Program-made: the position numbers and the translations under genes
Notes under the pieces: model-generated
What the model was told of the DNA's origin: nothing
What the model saw: the letters and a program-made list of their open reading frames with translations, nothing else
Database searches by the model: none
NCBI GenBank assembly: GCA_013339895.1
Contig: JABACO010000004.1
Coordinates: 12,200,813-12,264,812 of the forward strand
Direction of reading: 5' to 3'
Origin: Ephydatia muelleri
Lineage: Eukaryota; Porifera; Demospongiae; Spongillida; Spongillidae
DNA: 64,000 bases
Shown here: positions 48,400-60,038 of the stretch, in pieces
Layout of the letters: each line of letters opens with the position of its first letter
Numbering within the stretch: position 1 is the stretch's first letter

Positions 48400-48552
48400 A
48401 ACAACTACAAGCGAAACAGGGATTGTCTTAGTACCATTCCCACCCCAGCTGTGCCCTACATTGGTGTGTTCCTCAAGGACCTGACCTTCATCTGTGACGG
48501 TAACCCTGACTACCTGAGGGGTGGTCTCATCAACGTACACAAGAGACGACAG
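48400..48552 (+). pseudogene. Lone exon of a RasGEF (CDC25-type) catalytic domain
   Basis: A 153-base exon between acceptor CGCTTTCAG and donor CGACAG|GTAAGA encodes NNYKRNRDCLSTIPTPAVPY, then IGVFLKDLTFICDGNPDYL, GGLINVHKRRQ. This is the core RasGEF signature (P-x-V/I-P-x-LG-x-YL-x-DL-x-FI-x-(D/E)GNPD and GLINF-x-KRR). The Phe usual in GLINF is Val here. No other exon of the domain is recognised with confidence; FKVIHQLL at about 48,840 and LKNLPVQKEGDELFDQKL at about 48,940-48,993 could be degraded C-terminal parts. It sits 436 bases after the receptor's third exon on the same strand, where that gene's last exon should be. It may be a fragment of a neighbouring gene brought in by rearrangement. 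Confidence 0.7.
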
Positions 48553-48559
48553 GTAAGAA

Positions 48560-49305
48560 AAGAAAATATGTTACTGTGTGTGCCAGGAAGGGGTGTGGTC
48601 TAAACGCTGGTGTATAGCCTCACATGGCCATGCATGTTGTCCACCACTACAGCCATGCCCTCACCTTGCATATTTAAAATCACCACAAGATGGCTGCCTA
48701 TCTTACTCCAGGAAGGGGTGTGGTCAAAACCAGTTGTACCCTGAAGTAGAGTAAGCACACCTGTGTACTGCTGGTGTATAGCCTCACATGGCCATGATAT
48801 TAGAACGTAGTTTTGCCCCTCTAAAAGAACTTGTGAACAAGTTCAAAGTGATCCATCAATTGCTCCATCTCCACTACCTGCAAGTACGCTGGCCTTGACA
48901 AGCGAACCATCCCAAAAAGGAACTAGCAGTATTGGAAGAGCTTGAAAAACCTTCCAGTTCAGAAGGAGGGCGATGAACTGTTTGACCAAAAACTTTGACG
49001 TGAGGTAAGATGGTGTGAGGGAAGGTGAGAGAGAGGAGGTGGGGTGGTGCTTGGAATGGTGGATGTTGTGTTAGGACAGAGGTGGTATGGTATGGAAACT
49101 AAAGGTGTGGAATGGTTTTTGGTGGCTGTATGGGTAAAGGGTTGTCCTCTGACGTATAGTCATTGTACGTTGTCACATCTCATATTCTTGGAGGTGTTGA
49201 AGACTGTTCCTGAACCTTTAAGAAGCACTATTAAAAGCTAGTGTGTATTCCTATATGTAGGTATGCGGAAATAAAGAGATTGTCATTTGCATAAAATCAT
49301 ATTAC
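48560..49305. other. Non-coding, possible worn RasGEF remains
   Basis: CAGGAAGGGGTGTGGTC occurs twice (48,585 and 48,709), each with GTGTATAGCCTCACATGGCC nearby (48,610 and 48,775), so a 120-165 bp duplication is present. Apart from the weak pieces noted with the RasGEF exon, nothing is recognised. Confidence 0.45.
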
Positions 49306-49309
49306 AGAT

Positions 49310-49865
49310 GTGCGGCTGTAGGCTGGTGAGATGTAGGCTGTGAGATGTAGGCTGGTGAGATGTAGGCTGGTGAGATGTAGGCTGGTGAGAGTAGGCTGGT
49401 GAGATGTAGGCTGGTGAGATGTAGGCTGGTGAGATGTAGGCTGGTGAGATGTAGGCTGGTGAGATGTAGGCTGGTGAGATGTAGGCTGGTGAGATGTATG
49501 TAGGCTGGTGAGATGTAGGCTGGTGAGATGTAGGCTGGTGAGATGTAGGCTGGTGAGATGTAGGCTGGTGAGATGTAGGCTGTGAGATGTAGGCTGGTGA
49601 GATGTAGGCTGGTGAGATGTAGGCTGTGAGATGTAGGCTGGTGAGATGTAGGCTGGTGAGATGTAGGCTGGTGAGATGTAGGCTGGTGAGATGTAGGCTG
49701 GTGAGATGTAGGCTGGTGAGATGTAGGCTGGTGAGATGTAGGCTGGTGAGATGTAGGCTGGTGAGATGTAGGCTGGTGAGATGTAGGCTGGTGAGATGTA
49801 GGCTGGTAAGATGTAGGCTGGTAGATGTAGGCTGGTGAGATGTAGGATGTAGGCTGGTGAGTTGT
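49310..49865. repeat. Minisatellite C, 15 bp unit
   Basis: Unit GTAGGCTGGTGAGAT, about 36 copies with rare one- to four-base slips. Minus-strand frames (SPAYI, HQPTS) are artefacts of the repeat. Confidence 0.97.
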
Positions 49866-49879
49866 AGACTGGTGGCATC

Positions 49880-50153
49880 ATAGGCCTGGTGTGTCCTGCT
49901 CTCCCATCATCTCAAGGACTGCACCAACCATTGCTCCCACTTCAGCTGAAGATGAAGGATTCGAAAGTGAGACAACAGAGACATCCAGAGCAATGGGCAT
50001 TCCAACATCCCAATTCTGTACCAGGATATCAGCGGGTCTTTGCTGTGACTGGTCAATCATAGTCCAGCACTGGCTTCTATTTGCATACAGTGCACTAAAG
50101 TGTCCCTCCAGTGCATTATGGTGTGAGATAGCATGAGCCCCGTACATTTCCAA
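49880..50153 (-). pseudogene. Non-LTR retrotransposon 3'-end fragment
   Basis: The minus strand carries SHHNALEGHFSALYANRSQC, then QRPADILVQNWDVGMPIALD. The pattern RHN-x-LRD ... RPADILVxxWxxGxxxAxDV is one I know from the C-terminal part of reverse-transcriptase polyproteins in invertebrates. It ends directly against minisatellite C. Related pieces lie at 58.5-60.2 kb. Confidence 0.6.
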
Positions 50154-50159
50154 GTTAAG

Positions 50160-50760
50160 GCATGGTGTCCAAGAGGTCCTGACAGGTATTTAGGCCCAGC
50201 CACCACTTGACAGAAACTCAAAATTCAATTGGATCAATGTGTAGACGTAGGGACATGAGAGAGAGTATTTGATAGCCAATGATGTTTTGTAAATCACTCA
50301 CAGCTTTATTAGTAAATGTGATGATGTTAGAAGTTATATTACCTGCAAAAGGATTGTTGGTTTGTTTTGTTACATAGTATAGATATTAATATTTAAATAA
50401 TATCATTGATTTCATGACAAGAGAAGACAGATGCAACTTACAGGTAGAAGGTTGGGTCACAGATATGAGATTTTGGGTTCCTTCTGTGTCAAAAGTTTCT
50501 AATATCCAAAACTAAACTCTCTTATAAATACTGCGAGCGATAAAAAGGGGTACACATTCAGTACACAGAATGTCAGCCATGGAGCCCATACTTGTGTACG
50601 CAACTCAAGAATTGGATGAACAAAAACTTTATAAGCCAGAACCAAGGTACGAATATCTGTTGTGTAAAATTTTAAGGGGTGAACAATGACAATACACCTT
50701 AGCTGCTATATAGGAGCAATGTGTGCTAGGTTTTAAGTCAGATGATACTCATGATAGGTA
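50160..50760. other. Non-coding, nothing recognised
   Basis: Short AT-rich frames only. Confidence 0.45.
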
Positions 50761-52700
50761 CACACTGATGTCTTTAATATAATTCACAGCATCCAAGACA
50801 AAGCCACAGAGAAAATAATCCGTACAAAGGAAATAACATTGCATTTGCTAAATGCAACATGTAATTGCCATCTAGTAGACCAGGAGCAGAATTGAGATAA
50901 ACTATTGGTAAAAGCAGTAATATCACAATCACCATGAGCATAGTAGAGTTTTGTGTCATCCATCAGCAAAGATTTCGACTCCAACTGGACTTATAAGACA
51001 ATCTGGTAGAGCATTGATGAACAACAGAAATAACTATGGGCCAGAAACTGAGCCTTGAAGTACACCACAAAACAGGTATAAAAGAGACATATTTGATTCA
51101 ATATAATCACATTGAGTGTGATCTTTCACGAGGGATGACATCCATCTCATATATCCAGCAGCCATGATAGCAGTTTGTTATGAGAACGAGTACCAAAAGC
51201 TTTAGCAAAATTAACTTTCACAGTATCTATTTTAAAGCGCGACAAGCTTAAAGTACCAAGTCCAATCATTCAAGCCAGTAATTATGTGCAAGTTGACAGT
51301 TCAGATATTAAATCCAAATTGCTATGGTGATGTCAATTATTATGTCTTAAGAGTCGAACACTGAGAAATACATGCTCCATGATCTTGCTTATAATGAAGG
51401 TTTGACATATTCAGACTTTGGGTATGCTACCAGAGGATAAAGAATGGACAAAAAGAATAGAAAAAGGAAGAGCTATTGCATCTGCAATTAATTTCAAAAA
51501 CAAGGTGGAGTTTCCATCAGGAGTCACAGTGCTCTTTGGTGATAAATGCTTTAGTGATTTTAATACATTTTTACAAGTAAATGTAACAGAATCAAATGAA
51601 GCATGTACAGGAGCTGGATAAGCAAATGAGGGTGATTTGCCATCATCTGTAGTAAAGATAGAGGCAAAATATTCATTCAATTATTGACATTTCACTTGAT
51701 TATTTTTTTAATAGTTACAAGTGGAGTGATTTTGGCAACATGATTGAACATATGAGTAAATATATGACAGGTTTCTAGACCATATTACTTTCAGTTCTCT
51801 TTTGGTAGTACATAATTTGACAGATGCATCATGTTGTTTTGAAATATCATAATATTTCTCTATGTTTACACAGTACCACTAGCTTTTCTTGCTAGCTAAC
51901 AAAGAGTGTATGCATTTTGGATAGAATGGTTAATTTTCTCTTGGAGGATGCATGGCAACAAAGCTGAAGTTGGTTTATTTAAAACACTGTAGATGACTGG
52001 AATTCTTCAACTGATGAGTAGTGTTGATGTACATGTATCCAATAATGTTAAATACACCAATCATTGAGGCATAGTCAGCCTTACGGGAGACAGGGAAAAG
52101 ATTGGAAGACGTAGCAAAATGCTTATGTGGAACTGATTCAGGGTCAGAAGAGGGGGATAACGGTTAAACGACCATGAGGTTAGATAAGAGATGGTGAAGT
52201 AACCAATACGATATCAAGGTATCATTATCATGAGTTGGTTGGTTAACCATTTGAGTAAAACCATTATGCAAGTTACAATTAAGAACAGTTTCATGAAAAT
52301 GGTTATCATTACTGTACCGTGGACGTACACAGCAATTAATATCTGAGTAGTTAAAGTCACTGACAAGAAAATCAGAATACTGCACATTGGAAAAATAGAC
52401 TGTAGAGAACAGATCAGATGTGTATCATTATGCTGTTAGCCAAGGAAGGTGAATTATACAGACAAATAAAGTGGTAGAGACAGTCTCTGAACTCTAATAC
52501 ATCCAAAACAACACATTCAATGGTAGGGAAATCATTGGGAAGATCAATATGAACAATGGAAAGGACATTTCTAACGAAAACAGCAACTCCACCTATCTAT
52601 TTCTATCCTTCCTATGTACAGTGTATTGTAACTTTGACAATACGAAGCAGTCAGGTTCCGATGAGCGAAAACATGATGCAGTGACAAATATGAAATCAAA
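50760..52700 (-). pseudogene. Non-LTR retrotransposon (CR1/jockey-like) with endonuclease and RT remains
   Basis: From the 5' end on the minus strand: an endonuclease piece with VSDFNYSDINC and TQMVNQPTHDNDTL (52,385-52,164; family forms GDFNxPxIxW and QxVxxPTR); a linker-RT start with NEYFASIFTTDD (51,675); the RT core with VNFAKAFGT and NKLLSWLL (about 51,210-51,150; usual DFSKAFDTVxHxxLL), then GVLQGSVSGP (about 51,060; usual GxPQGSxLGP); and MDDTKLYYAHGDCD with WSTRWQLHVAFSKCN (50,980-50,830; the YADDTKL motif). The second catalytic Asp pair appears as DD in MDDTKLY. Many frameshifts and stops make it dead. Confidence 0.8.
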
Positions 52701-52739
52701 TTTAGCAAAATAGATGTATTAAAAATTTATTTCGTAAGG

Positions 52740-53612
52740 AGTCATAATTAAATATTTTACAGTTCAGATGGCCATTACTCACCACTGCATCCTATTTACA
52801 TGTACTTCCATTAGTGAAGTATGTCTCACAAGGCTTTTGTCTTTACTGAAAGCCTAGTTAATAGTTTGGTTTTAGTAGGCCTAACCCCTAAACCCATTCA
52901 GTGCTTTACTGTGTATGAATATACGGCACTATGTGTACACCTAATGACGCACTATGTCAATAGTTTTCACAGAAAACCAGCTATTTCCATGTTTGATTGG
53001 CTTTTCACCCCTAGCCACAGTACAGAGATGCATCATAATACAGAGTATTTGAAATAGCCATTAACAGTGCACAATACAGTTCATTACAGATCAGGGATTT
53101 TGAGTATGACAGTTGGTCTTATTATATATTGTCACTGGCTTTGGCTAACTCATTCACTTGTACTCTCTGATGTATGGCTTATTTATGTTCCTACTACCAG
53201 CTCTAGTTCAGTTGGTATATTTACGTATGCACATGTGTGCACATATTTGCATCCAGTGTTCTTATTTAAGCCAGAGTGCAAAGCATTTCAGCTGCAGTAG
53301 TCTTCTGAAGCTCTCCCAGCCTCAGTACCCTACAGTACAGTATTCTGATACCAACAGAGGAAAGTGGAGTTCATTACAAATACCAACCTCCAGCAGCCAT
53401 TGAACTCTTTAAATGCCAATTACATACATGCATCATAATTGCCTCACTGTATTGCAAAATATGTATTTACAAAACAGCAATTTTTCTAGTGGCTACAACC
53501 AAATGAAGTCATTAGTACTATTACACTGCTAGAAACCCTGTAAGTACATTCACGTCACTAATATGTACATTTAGTATATACTACAGTGCAAAAGTATATG
53601 TTGGCAAGTACT
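52740..53612. other. Downstream flank of the beta-helix/TM gene
   Basis: The part at 53,440-53,520 (CAAAACAGCAATTTTTCTAG, then GTGGCTACAACCAAATGAAG) recurs in worn form at about 2,960-3,005 and 16,345-16,380, so it belongs to the duplicated 3' flank of the gene. No other gene is seen. Confidence 0.5.
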
Positions 53613-56600
53613 TCAATCTTCACACAGTGGTTCTCTCAAACCATAGCCGACTGTCACAATGGTGGAGCTGACAGTATTGGTGATGGGTTCATCCAGCTCT
53701 ATAGGAACCATTACTTCATGTTTCCTTTCAAATAATCCATTTATCTTCTCTGTGGCTCTGTCATACATCTTACAGGCCTTGAGGATGGCCATAATGAAAT
53801 GGCACAAGACTGTCACCATCAACAGTACAACATAGAGGCCCACAAAAGCACAAACAGTAATGGTACTTTGTGTTTTATTTGAACTCTGATCTAAAATGTA
53901 AGACATTGACATAGCTAGCGCAGTGTAGTTGAGGAGGTACATGAGGTCTAGACTATTGTACAACGTATTGTAGAAGCTGGTGTGCCTGTTGCATTTATCA
54001 GTCTTTTGAAGTGATTGTCCAAATGGCTGTATATTTGATTGTACCAGCATAAACAACATCACCAAGGTAGCCTGGATAGACAGAAGCAGAGATGGATTGT
54101 CAGAACCATACACTGGATTCAAACTGTACATCGCAACTACAAGCCAAAGCCTAGCTCCCAGCCACCATCGCCACTCCCCCTTATAGGGGGCATAGTGGGC
54201 ATCATTCATTGGTTTGATCTGATTGGTCTTCTTGGAGAGATAGTTGAACAGTCTGTTGTGTTCACTGTACCGTTCAATAATTGGAATGAAAGTGAGGGCA
54301 AAGGTGTAGGGGAGAAGGAACAGGGTACATGTCATCACAGCGATTATAAATAAAGTAGCATGTTTTCCTTGAAGGTATTCCACATTTCCATCATAGAACC
54401 AGACATTCATATCACCACTGGGCAGGTGGACTGTGGAATATGTGAAAATATCAATGACAGTTCTCAACAATTTGGAATATGACAAGTAGATAAGAGTACA
54501 GAGGACTCCAACTGCTCTTTCTCCTATGATGATGGGAAATCTATAAAGACAGGAACTAGTGGAGGTGGTTGGAGATCGCTGAAGACAGTAGTGGCAGATT
54601 ACAATGACTGTCAAGGTGAGGATGAGAAGGTAGGCTGGGAACACAAACTGAAGGCCAGCCTTGTCAGCATCATCCATACCATCATAGAAACACAGAGGGA
54701 CCCCAAGGTCCAGGTTCACAAATGACACAATCACTTGCAATAGTAAAATGGATTGGCGGAAGAATATTGAACTATTGACTTGAATAATGTTGGCATAGAA
54801 GATGAGCCCATAGAGTGTGCCTTGTGTTACAGTGAGGTTGAGGAAGAACAGAGCTACCACCAGTAAGGCACCCAGCACTGCAAACATCACAAGTGTGATC
54901 AGCCATATATTTGAGCAGATCGTGCATTGGGAAGAACCAAAGATCACACTATGGTTACCATGGCAGTGGCCACACATAATGCCAGTACGGCCTCCATTGC
55001 ACAACTCACCAGGCTGAGCTAGAGACAGCTTATCTATAGCACTATTGCAATAGTCCATGGGACAGTATGAAGCCAGTGCTGGAAGTGTGCTATTGTATAC
55101 ACCAATCCAGTTAATTTTATTTCTTGTCACAGTACCATCTGATGCATCACAGACCACTCCAAATGATGTGAGGAACTCTGAACAGTTACACTCCATCACA
55201 CCAGTAGACGAATTTGATATCAGTGTGAAACCTGGCTCACATGGTAACAGTGTGATCTCAACAACTGTTGGAAAATTACTGGGATAGTTAGTCAGAAGCA
55301 GTTTAAGTGAAGCCATTTCTGGTCCATAGATTTGGTACTCCACCGTACCACATACTGTTCCTATCCACTGAGCTTTCTGTGTTGGTCCAAGTGTTATTTT
55401 TGGAGATGTAATACCATTGGTATCTATTAGTGTGTAAACAACACTTGGTGATAGATCATTTCCCTCATCTACTGAGGTAACATTAAGTCTCACAGTCCTA
55501 CCAGGATATGTGGTAACCTTTCCTTGAAACTGATTGGTAACATTGTACATGTTAGTATCCTTACTGTCACACAAGTGCACATACTTTGGAAAAGAGAGTA
55601 CTTGGATATCATTGATGTCTTCTGGTAATGGAGTAGTGGTGATATAGCTAGTCAGGTTTGGACATTTGCCAGACTCTGCGATGAGGTTGCCAGTTGCTAG
55701 AACCCCAATGCATTTAGTGCAGTTATAAATGGGTGTGGCATATACAGAATGACCACTTTGCTGAGCATGGTTATGAACAAACCTGATGGAAAACATGTTA
55801 GTGTCAAAGTCACAATCATCAGAGCTGTAGCAGTCTTGACTGAAACGTATTGTACACTTATTTGAATATGATGTAGCCTGCTTGAGTTTTTCTTGGTCAC
55901 CATCATTGTACATAGCACCACCAAATCCAGTTGCTGTATTCGTCGAAAATTCTACTACACACTTCTCATGGAAGTACAGTGGGACATTGTTTGACAGACT
56001 TATGGCCCCTCCATTCACTCCTGTGTTATTTGCAAATGTGATGCTACCATGAAGTTGAAGGAAGCCATTTGTTCCTTGAATCGCTCCCAAGGGAGAGTTA
56101 GATGAAAACTGACTTCTTGTAAAGTTGTTTCCAAAGATGTCCACCTTCATTCCATTAAAGTAAATGGCCCCTCCTCTCAGCTCATTGTAGTCATTGCAAG
56201 AGCAGTGGTTATCTTTAACCATCACACCTTGGAGAATGAGGTGGCCAAATGGCTCAGTGTCTGAAGTAAGGAAATCAGGAACAACAAAAAATGATGGAAT
56301 ATAAGTATTAACGGCATAGACTGCTGCTCCTCCAACTGCAGTGTTATTAGTAAATGTGGAGCTATTAATTAATGTTGACTTGATTGAGACAATAAAAATA
56401 GCTCCTCCAACAGAAGCACTGTTTTTCTGAAATGAGCAGTTTGTTACGTTAACATCACCTGCTGATCCATTCAGCTCCATATGAGTACTGTTCAGAATAT
56501 TGCTCAACACTCCAACCCAAGAAAACACAGCTCCACCACCTTTAGTAGCGCTGTTGTTCTGAAATGTGCAGTTAGTGATGCCAATGGTACCTGCTGACCC

Positions 56601-57953
56601 TTCCAGCACAAGACGGAGATATTCAGTCCGAATATCACCCTGTATCCCTGCCCAAAACACAGCACCACCATAAAGAGCATTGTTGCTCTGAAATATACAA
56701 TTTGTGATCCTAACATCACCTGCTATTCCATGTGATAATACGGCACCACCGATACCATTGCCACCAATGTTATTCTGAAATGTGCAGTTGGTAATGTTAA
56801 CATCTCCTGTTAGTGCATACAAGCTCACACCAGCTCCACTTCCACTGACAGTACCACTGTTGTTCTGAAATGTACAGTTAGTGATGCTAACATCACCAGT
56901 TGAAGAACGTAAATGCACACCACCACCCCAATGACCAATGTTGTTCTGAAATGTGCAGTTCAAAATGCTAACATCATCAGTTGAATAAAACCGCACACCA
57001 CCACCAGAAGTAGCACTGTTGTTCTGAAATGTGGTGGTTGTGATATTAACATCACCGTTTGATAAAGTTAATGACATACCGCCACCAGTTAAAGTAGCAC
57101 TGTTGTTCTGAAATAAGCAGTTTGAGATGCTAACATCACCAGATGATAAATAAAACCATACACCACCACCAGAATAAGCGCTGTTGCTCTGAAATGTGGT
57201 GTTTGTGATATCAATATCACTAGTTGATAAATACAACAACACACCACCACCATCACCCTCAGGAACACTGTTGTTCTTGAATGAGCAGTCTGTGATACTA
57301 ACATCACCAGTTGATAAATACAGCAACACACCACCACCACCATAAGTAGCACTGTTGCTCTGAAATGTGGAGTTTTTGATGCTAACATCACCAGTTGATA
57401 GATTCAACCACGCACCACCACCATAACCATAGTTGTTAATGAATAAACAGTACTCAATTGTGATGCTACACCAGTTGTTAACTGATTCTGCAAATATTGC
57501 TGTATTTGAACTGTCCTGAAATGTGCATTCCGTTATGAGAATGTTTTCTATCGATATAAGGTGTATACCGCAGTTAATGAATGTTATTCTCTCCGCGCTC
57601 AACATTTGTGCTGAAATGAATTGAAACACTCTACCTTCTCCTTCGCAAAGAACTGTGGTGTTTTTCATCGCAGACCCCGTTATGGTAATGTTGCCTCCAT
57701 TGTAAATGTTACAGGGCGGTCCTGAAGATATGCGATGCTCTCCATCCACCAACACAAGAGTCGTACTGGACTTGAGCGAACCGCTGCACAGGTAGTCCTG
57801 TAAAGCATAGCCGGGTCGCATGGTAGTGGTGAGGTTGACCTGATCGGACATAACAACCACATAGCTCCCAAGAGCGGTTAAAACGAACAGCATTTGAACC
57901 ATCATCGTCACTGTTTCATCGCATAGTGATTTACGCACCGGCAGAGGTTGCAA
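53613..57953 (-). CDS. Secreted beta-helix ectodomain protein with C-terminal multi-TM region (1,446 aa)
   Basis: A single uninterrupted frame. A hydrophobic stretch at residues 18-36 (MVQMLFVLTALGSYVVVMS) is a signal peptide or anchor; Met-17/18 is an alternative start. Residues of about 75-660 hold more than a dozen repeats of the type GDVSITNCTFQNNSATxGGGV, as in right-handed beta-helices with Pmp-like (GGA[ILV]...FxxN) motifs. Near residue 983 a Cys-rich hinge reads GELCNGGRTGIMCGHC, then HSVIFGSSQCTIC. About nine or ten membrane segments follow, the first near residue 1,018 and the last (CAFVGLYVVLLMVTVLCHFI) near 1,366-1,390, then a cytoplasmic tail of about 55 residues with FERKHEVMVPIELDE. 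Many N-x-S/T sites suggest glycosylation. Sponges have many such predicted genes; function is unknown, with adhesion or recognition plausible. The window holds at least four broken relatives. Confidence 0.92.
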   Translation of the reverse strand: MQPLPVRKSLCDETVTMMVQMLFVLTALGSYVVVMSDQVNLTTTMRPGYALQDYLCSGSLKSSTTLVLVDGEHRISSGPPCNIYNGGNITITGSAMKNTTVLCEGEGRVFQFISAQMLSAERITFINCGIHLISIENILITECTFQDSSNTAIFAESVNNWCSITIEYCLFINNYGYGGGAWLNLSTGDVSIKNSTFQSNSATYGGGGVLLYLSTGDVSITDCSFKNNSVPEGDGGGVLLYLSTSDIDITNTTFQSNSAYSGGGVWFYLSSGDVSISNCLFQNNSATLTGGGMSLTLSNGDVNITTTTFQNNSATSGGGVRFYSTDDVSILNCTFQNNIGHWGGGVHLRSSTGDVSITNCTFQNNSGTVSGSGAGVSLYALTGDVNITNCTFQNNIGGNGIGGAVLSHGIAGDVRITNCIFQSNNALYGGAVFWAGIQGDIRTEYLRLVLEGSAGTIGITNCTFQNNSATKGGGAVFSWVGVLSNILNSTHMELNGSAGDVNVTNCSFQKNSASVGGAIFIVSIKSTLINSSTFTNNTAVGGAAVYAVNTYIPSFFVVPDFLTSDTEPFGHLILQGVMVKDNHCSCNDYNELRGGAIYFNGMKVDIFGNNFTRSQFSSNSPLGAIQGTNGFLQLHGSITFANNTGVNGGAISLSNNVPLYFHEKCVVEFSTNTATGFGGAMYNDGDQEKLKQATSYSNKCTIRFSQDCYSSDDCDFDTNMFSIRFVHNHAQQSGHSVYATPIYNCTKCIGVLATGNLIAESGKCPNLTSYITTTPLPEDINDIQVLSFPKYVHLCDSKDTNMYNVTNQFQGKVTTYPGRTVRLNVTSVDEGNDLSPSVVYTLIDTNGITSPKITLGPTQKAQWIGTVCGTVEYQIYGPEMASLKLLLTNYPSNFPTVVEITLLPCEPGFTLISNSSTGVMECNCSEFLTSFGVVCDASDGTVTRNKINWIGVYNSTLPALASYCPMDYCNSAIDKLSLAQPGELCNGGRTGIMCGHCHGNHSVIFGSSQCTICSNIWLITLVMFAVLGALLVVALFFLNLTVTQGTLYGLIFYANIIQVNSSIFFRQSILLLQVIVSFVNLDLGVPLCFYDGMDDADKAGLQFVFPAYLLILTLTVIVICHYCLQRSPTTSTSSCLYRFPIIIGERAVGVLCTLIYLSYSKLLRTVIDIFTYSTVHLPSGDMNVWFYDGNVEYLQGKHATLFIIAVMTCTLFLLPYTFALTFIPIIERYSEHNRLFNYLSKKTNQIKPMNDAHYAPYKGEWRWWLGARLWLVVAMYSLNPVYGSDNPSLLLSIQATLVMLFMLVQSNIQPFGQSLQKTDKCNRHTSFYNTLYNSLDLMYLLNYTALAMSMSYILDQSSNKTQSTITVCAFVGLYVVLLMVTVLCHFIMAILKACKMYDRATEKINGLFERKHEVMVPIELDEPITNTVSSTIVTVGYGLREPLCED

Positions 57954-58540
57954 TTATTTATTGTGAACGTCACGTCCTGAGCTCGTAAATCATGACCGTA
58001 TTCCAGTGGGCAAAGGCTACGTTGAATTTCAAACACTCCACATGAAAAATATATGGTGAATGAGCAGTGACTAAATGGTAGTGAATGTTACAAGTTTTGA
58101 AATTCTGTATTCTTGTCAGTACATGCTAAAAAGGATAGCGATATTTCTTCTCCTTTTTTTCCCGAATAGGTATTGCATTTATTTCATATAGTAACCACCA
58201 ACACTTGAATTCTACTAACTAAGCAAAAGGACTAAAGCTTTAAACCGTCTTAAAAGACGTTTAGCTGCATCAGCTAGTATATAATTTCATATTCAGCAAA
58301 CAAAATAATAACAGTGGTGATTTACAGTTTTATTAATGAGGCAAAACGCTCAGGCGTTGCTGGCCGATGCTTTGCTTATCGCAGCCTTTGTTCAGTATTG
58401 ATTATATTATTATAATAAAAAGGTTACATGTATCTTAATATGTTTAAATCAAATAATAGTTTTAGTTAATCCTAGAAATCCAAGAACTTGGGCACGTTTC
58501 TCATAACACCCATGTTAAATGGTTTATTAATTACAACATA
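57954..58540. other. Upstream region of the beta-helix/TM gene
   Basis: The 5' flank of the minus-strand gene. It is AT-rich; no definite TATA or initiator can be assigned. No gene is seen. Confidence 0.4.
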
Positions 58541-58547
58541 CAAGCTA

Positions 58548-59445
58548 CGCTGCCTGTTGATGTCTCCCAAGGTACCAACTGTCCTTACTGTCCCTTCCAC
58601 TGTTTGGATCCTTTGGGTCATCATGCATTAACCTGCAAGAACAGGGGTGATGTGGACTCGTGCCACAAAAGGCTTCGCAAAAAGTTTCTACAGCCTTAGC
58701 CTGTATTGGTGCCCAAGTTGAAGCAGGGAGTGGTCTTGGGCATGGCCAATGGCGCATGACCTGCTGATGCTTTGGTCCTTGGCTGTGTGCTAGGCAGGCC
58801 AGATGCCTTTGATATTATTCCAGCTAGTTTCCCGATTGGCCACTTGCTCTTCCAAGACAAAGTCAGTGGTGCTTACCAAACTTGATGGGCAGCTGAACCT
58901 TCACTTGGTACGAGCTAATTCCATTACCACCCTTTCCCATAGCATCTATCAATGTGATGTAGTGTTGGCATCATTAATATTTTGTGTACATTGTATTCCC
59001 TTTGTAGTTAGCTACGTGAAAGAATTTCAAACAGCAATGAAATGGTGGTTGGAAGTCAATTCCTCATTGAATTTGGATGGAAATCCAATGGTTTGTCTTC
59101 TATGCCCGAACTGTGCATTCAACCCTCTGGGTCACCACTGTGTCACATGCAAGAGAGGAGGTGATATCACAACCAGGCACAACACTCTTCACAATGTGGT
59201 TTACAACCTTTCAGCGAGCTGGTTTGACTGGACATGATCAGTAGACATAGGAAGCTCATGACACCTTCTCTCACCTTACATCCAGCATTGCCATCACCTC
59301 CTCCTGCCATCAGAGCAAAGTCTTGGCTGAAATATATGGGAGGCTCTCGGTTCGAGCCATTGCCAGGTCCATTCTGGGTAGATGCTTACCCAACAAAGAA
59401 ATTTAGACTCATAGAGTGCATTGATGTGAACAATGTTAGTGTAAT
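58548..59445 (+). pseudogene. Two plus-strand fragments of a non-LTR retrotransposon 3' end
   Basis: The first piece (58,575 to about 58,960) reads CPYCPFHCLDPLGHHALTCK, then RPDAFDIIPASFPIGHLL and TKLDGQLNLHLVRANSITTL. The second (59,015 to about 59,400) reads VKEFQTAMKWWLEV, CPNCAFNPLGHHCVTCKRGG and, after a frame change, SCHQSKVLAEIYGRLSVRAI. Both follow the order WWLG ... CPLCP-x-LDPLGHHAxTCKRGGD-x-(V/I)xRHN ... LYGRLxxxLVRA that I know from invertebrate RT polyprotein C-termini. The repeated order implies two copies joined head to tail, both with stops. Confidence 0.6.
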
Positions 59446-59569
59446 GTAACTGTATTTGTTCCAAAATAACCGAATCGGATCATACATATACACACTAAAC
59501 AATACATCTAATTTATTATAATAATTATACAGAATACATAATACATTTAAACACACTTTATAGTGCTAA

Positions 59570-60002
59570 ATTGTCTTTGATGGGTAAGCATCTACCCAGA
59601 ATGGCCCTTGAAATGGCTCTAACGAGGGTGAAGTTTAGCCTGCCATACATTTCACCCACGCTTTGTTCTTGTGGCAGGAAGACATGGTGGCAATGCAGGA
59701 TGCAAGGCAGGGGAAGGTGGCTTGAGCTTCTTTGCCCCAGTTGCCGTATGGTTCTACAGCAAGCGGGACACTATCCCATCTCAGCTCAGAGCATGTGGGG
59801 TCATTGGCTCTGTGTTTTCACACCAATGTCTCAAGTGCTGCTCCCCCCACTGACATGCTTGCTTCAGGGAGAATGGAGATAGACATCAAAGGCAGCATGC
59901 CTTCCTCTGTCCCAATCCAATACCAATATGTCAGCTGGTTGAGTACAGCTGTGATCAGGTGTGAGACCATTGCCTTTCTCCACCCTCACCACCTGGTGGG
60001 CA

Positions 60003-60038
<36 letters not shown>

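Noticed and set aside
49297..49881. 194-codon minus-strand open frame
   Set aside because: Translation of the 15 bp minisatellite.
53613..57953. Bacterial (chlamydia-like) contamination because of Pmp-like repeats
   Set aside because: The C-terminal multi-TM part, the N-glycosylation sites and the broken copies spread among eukaryotic repeats fit a host gene family.
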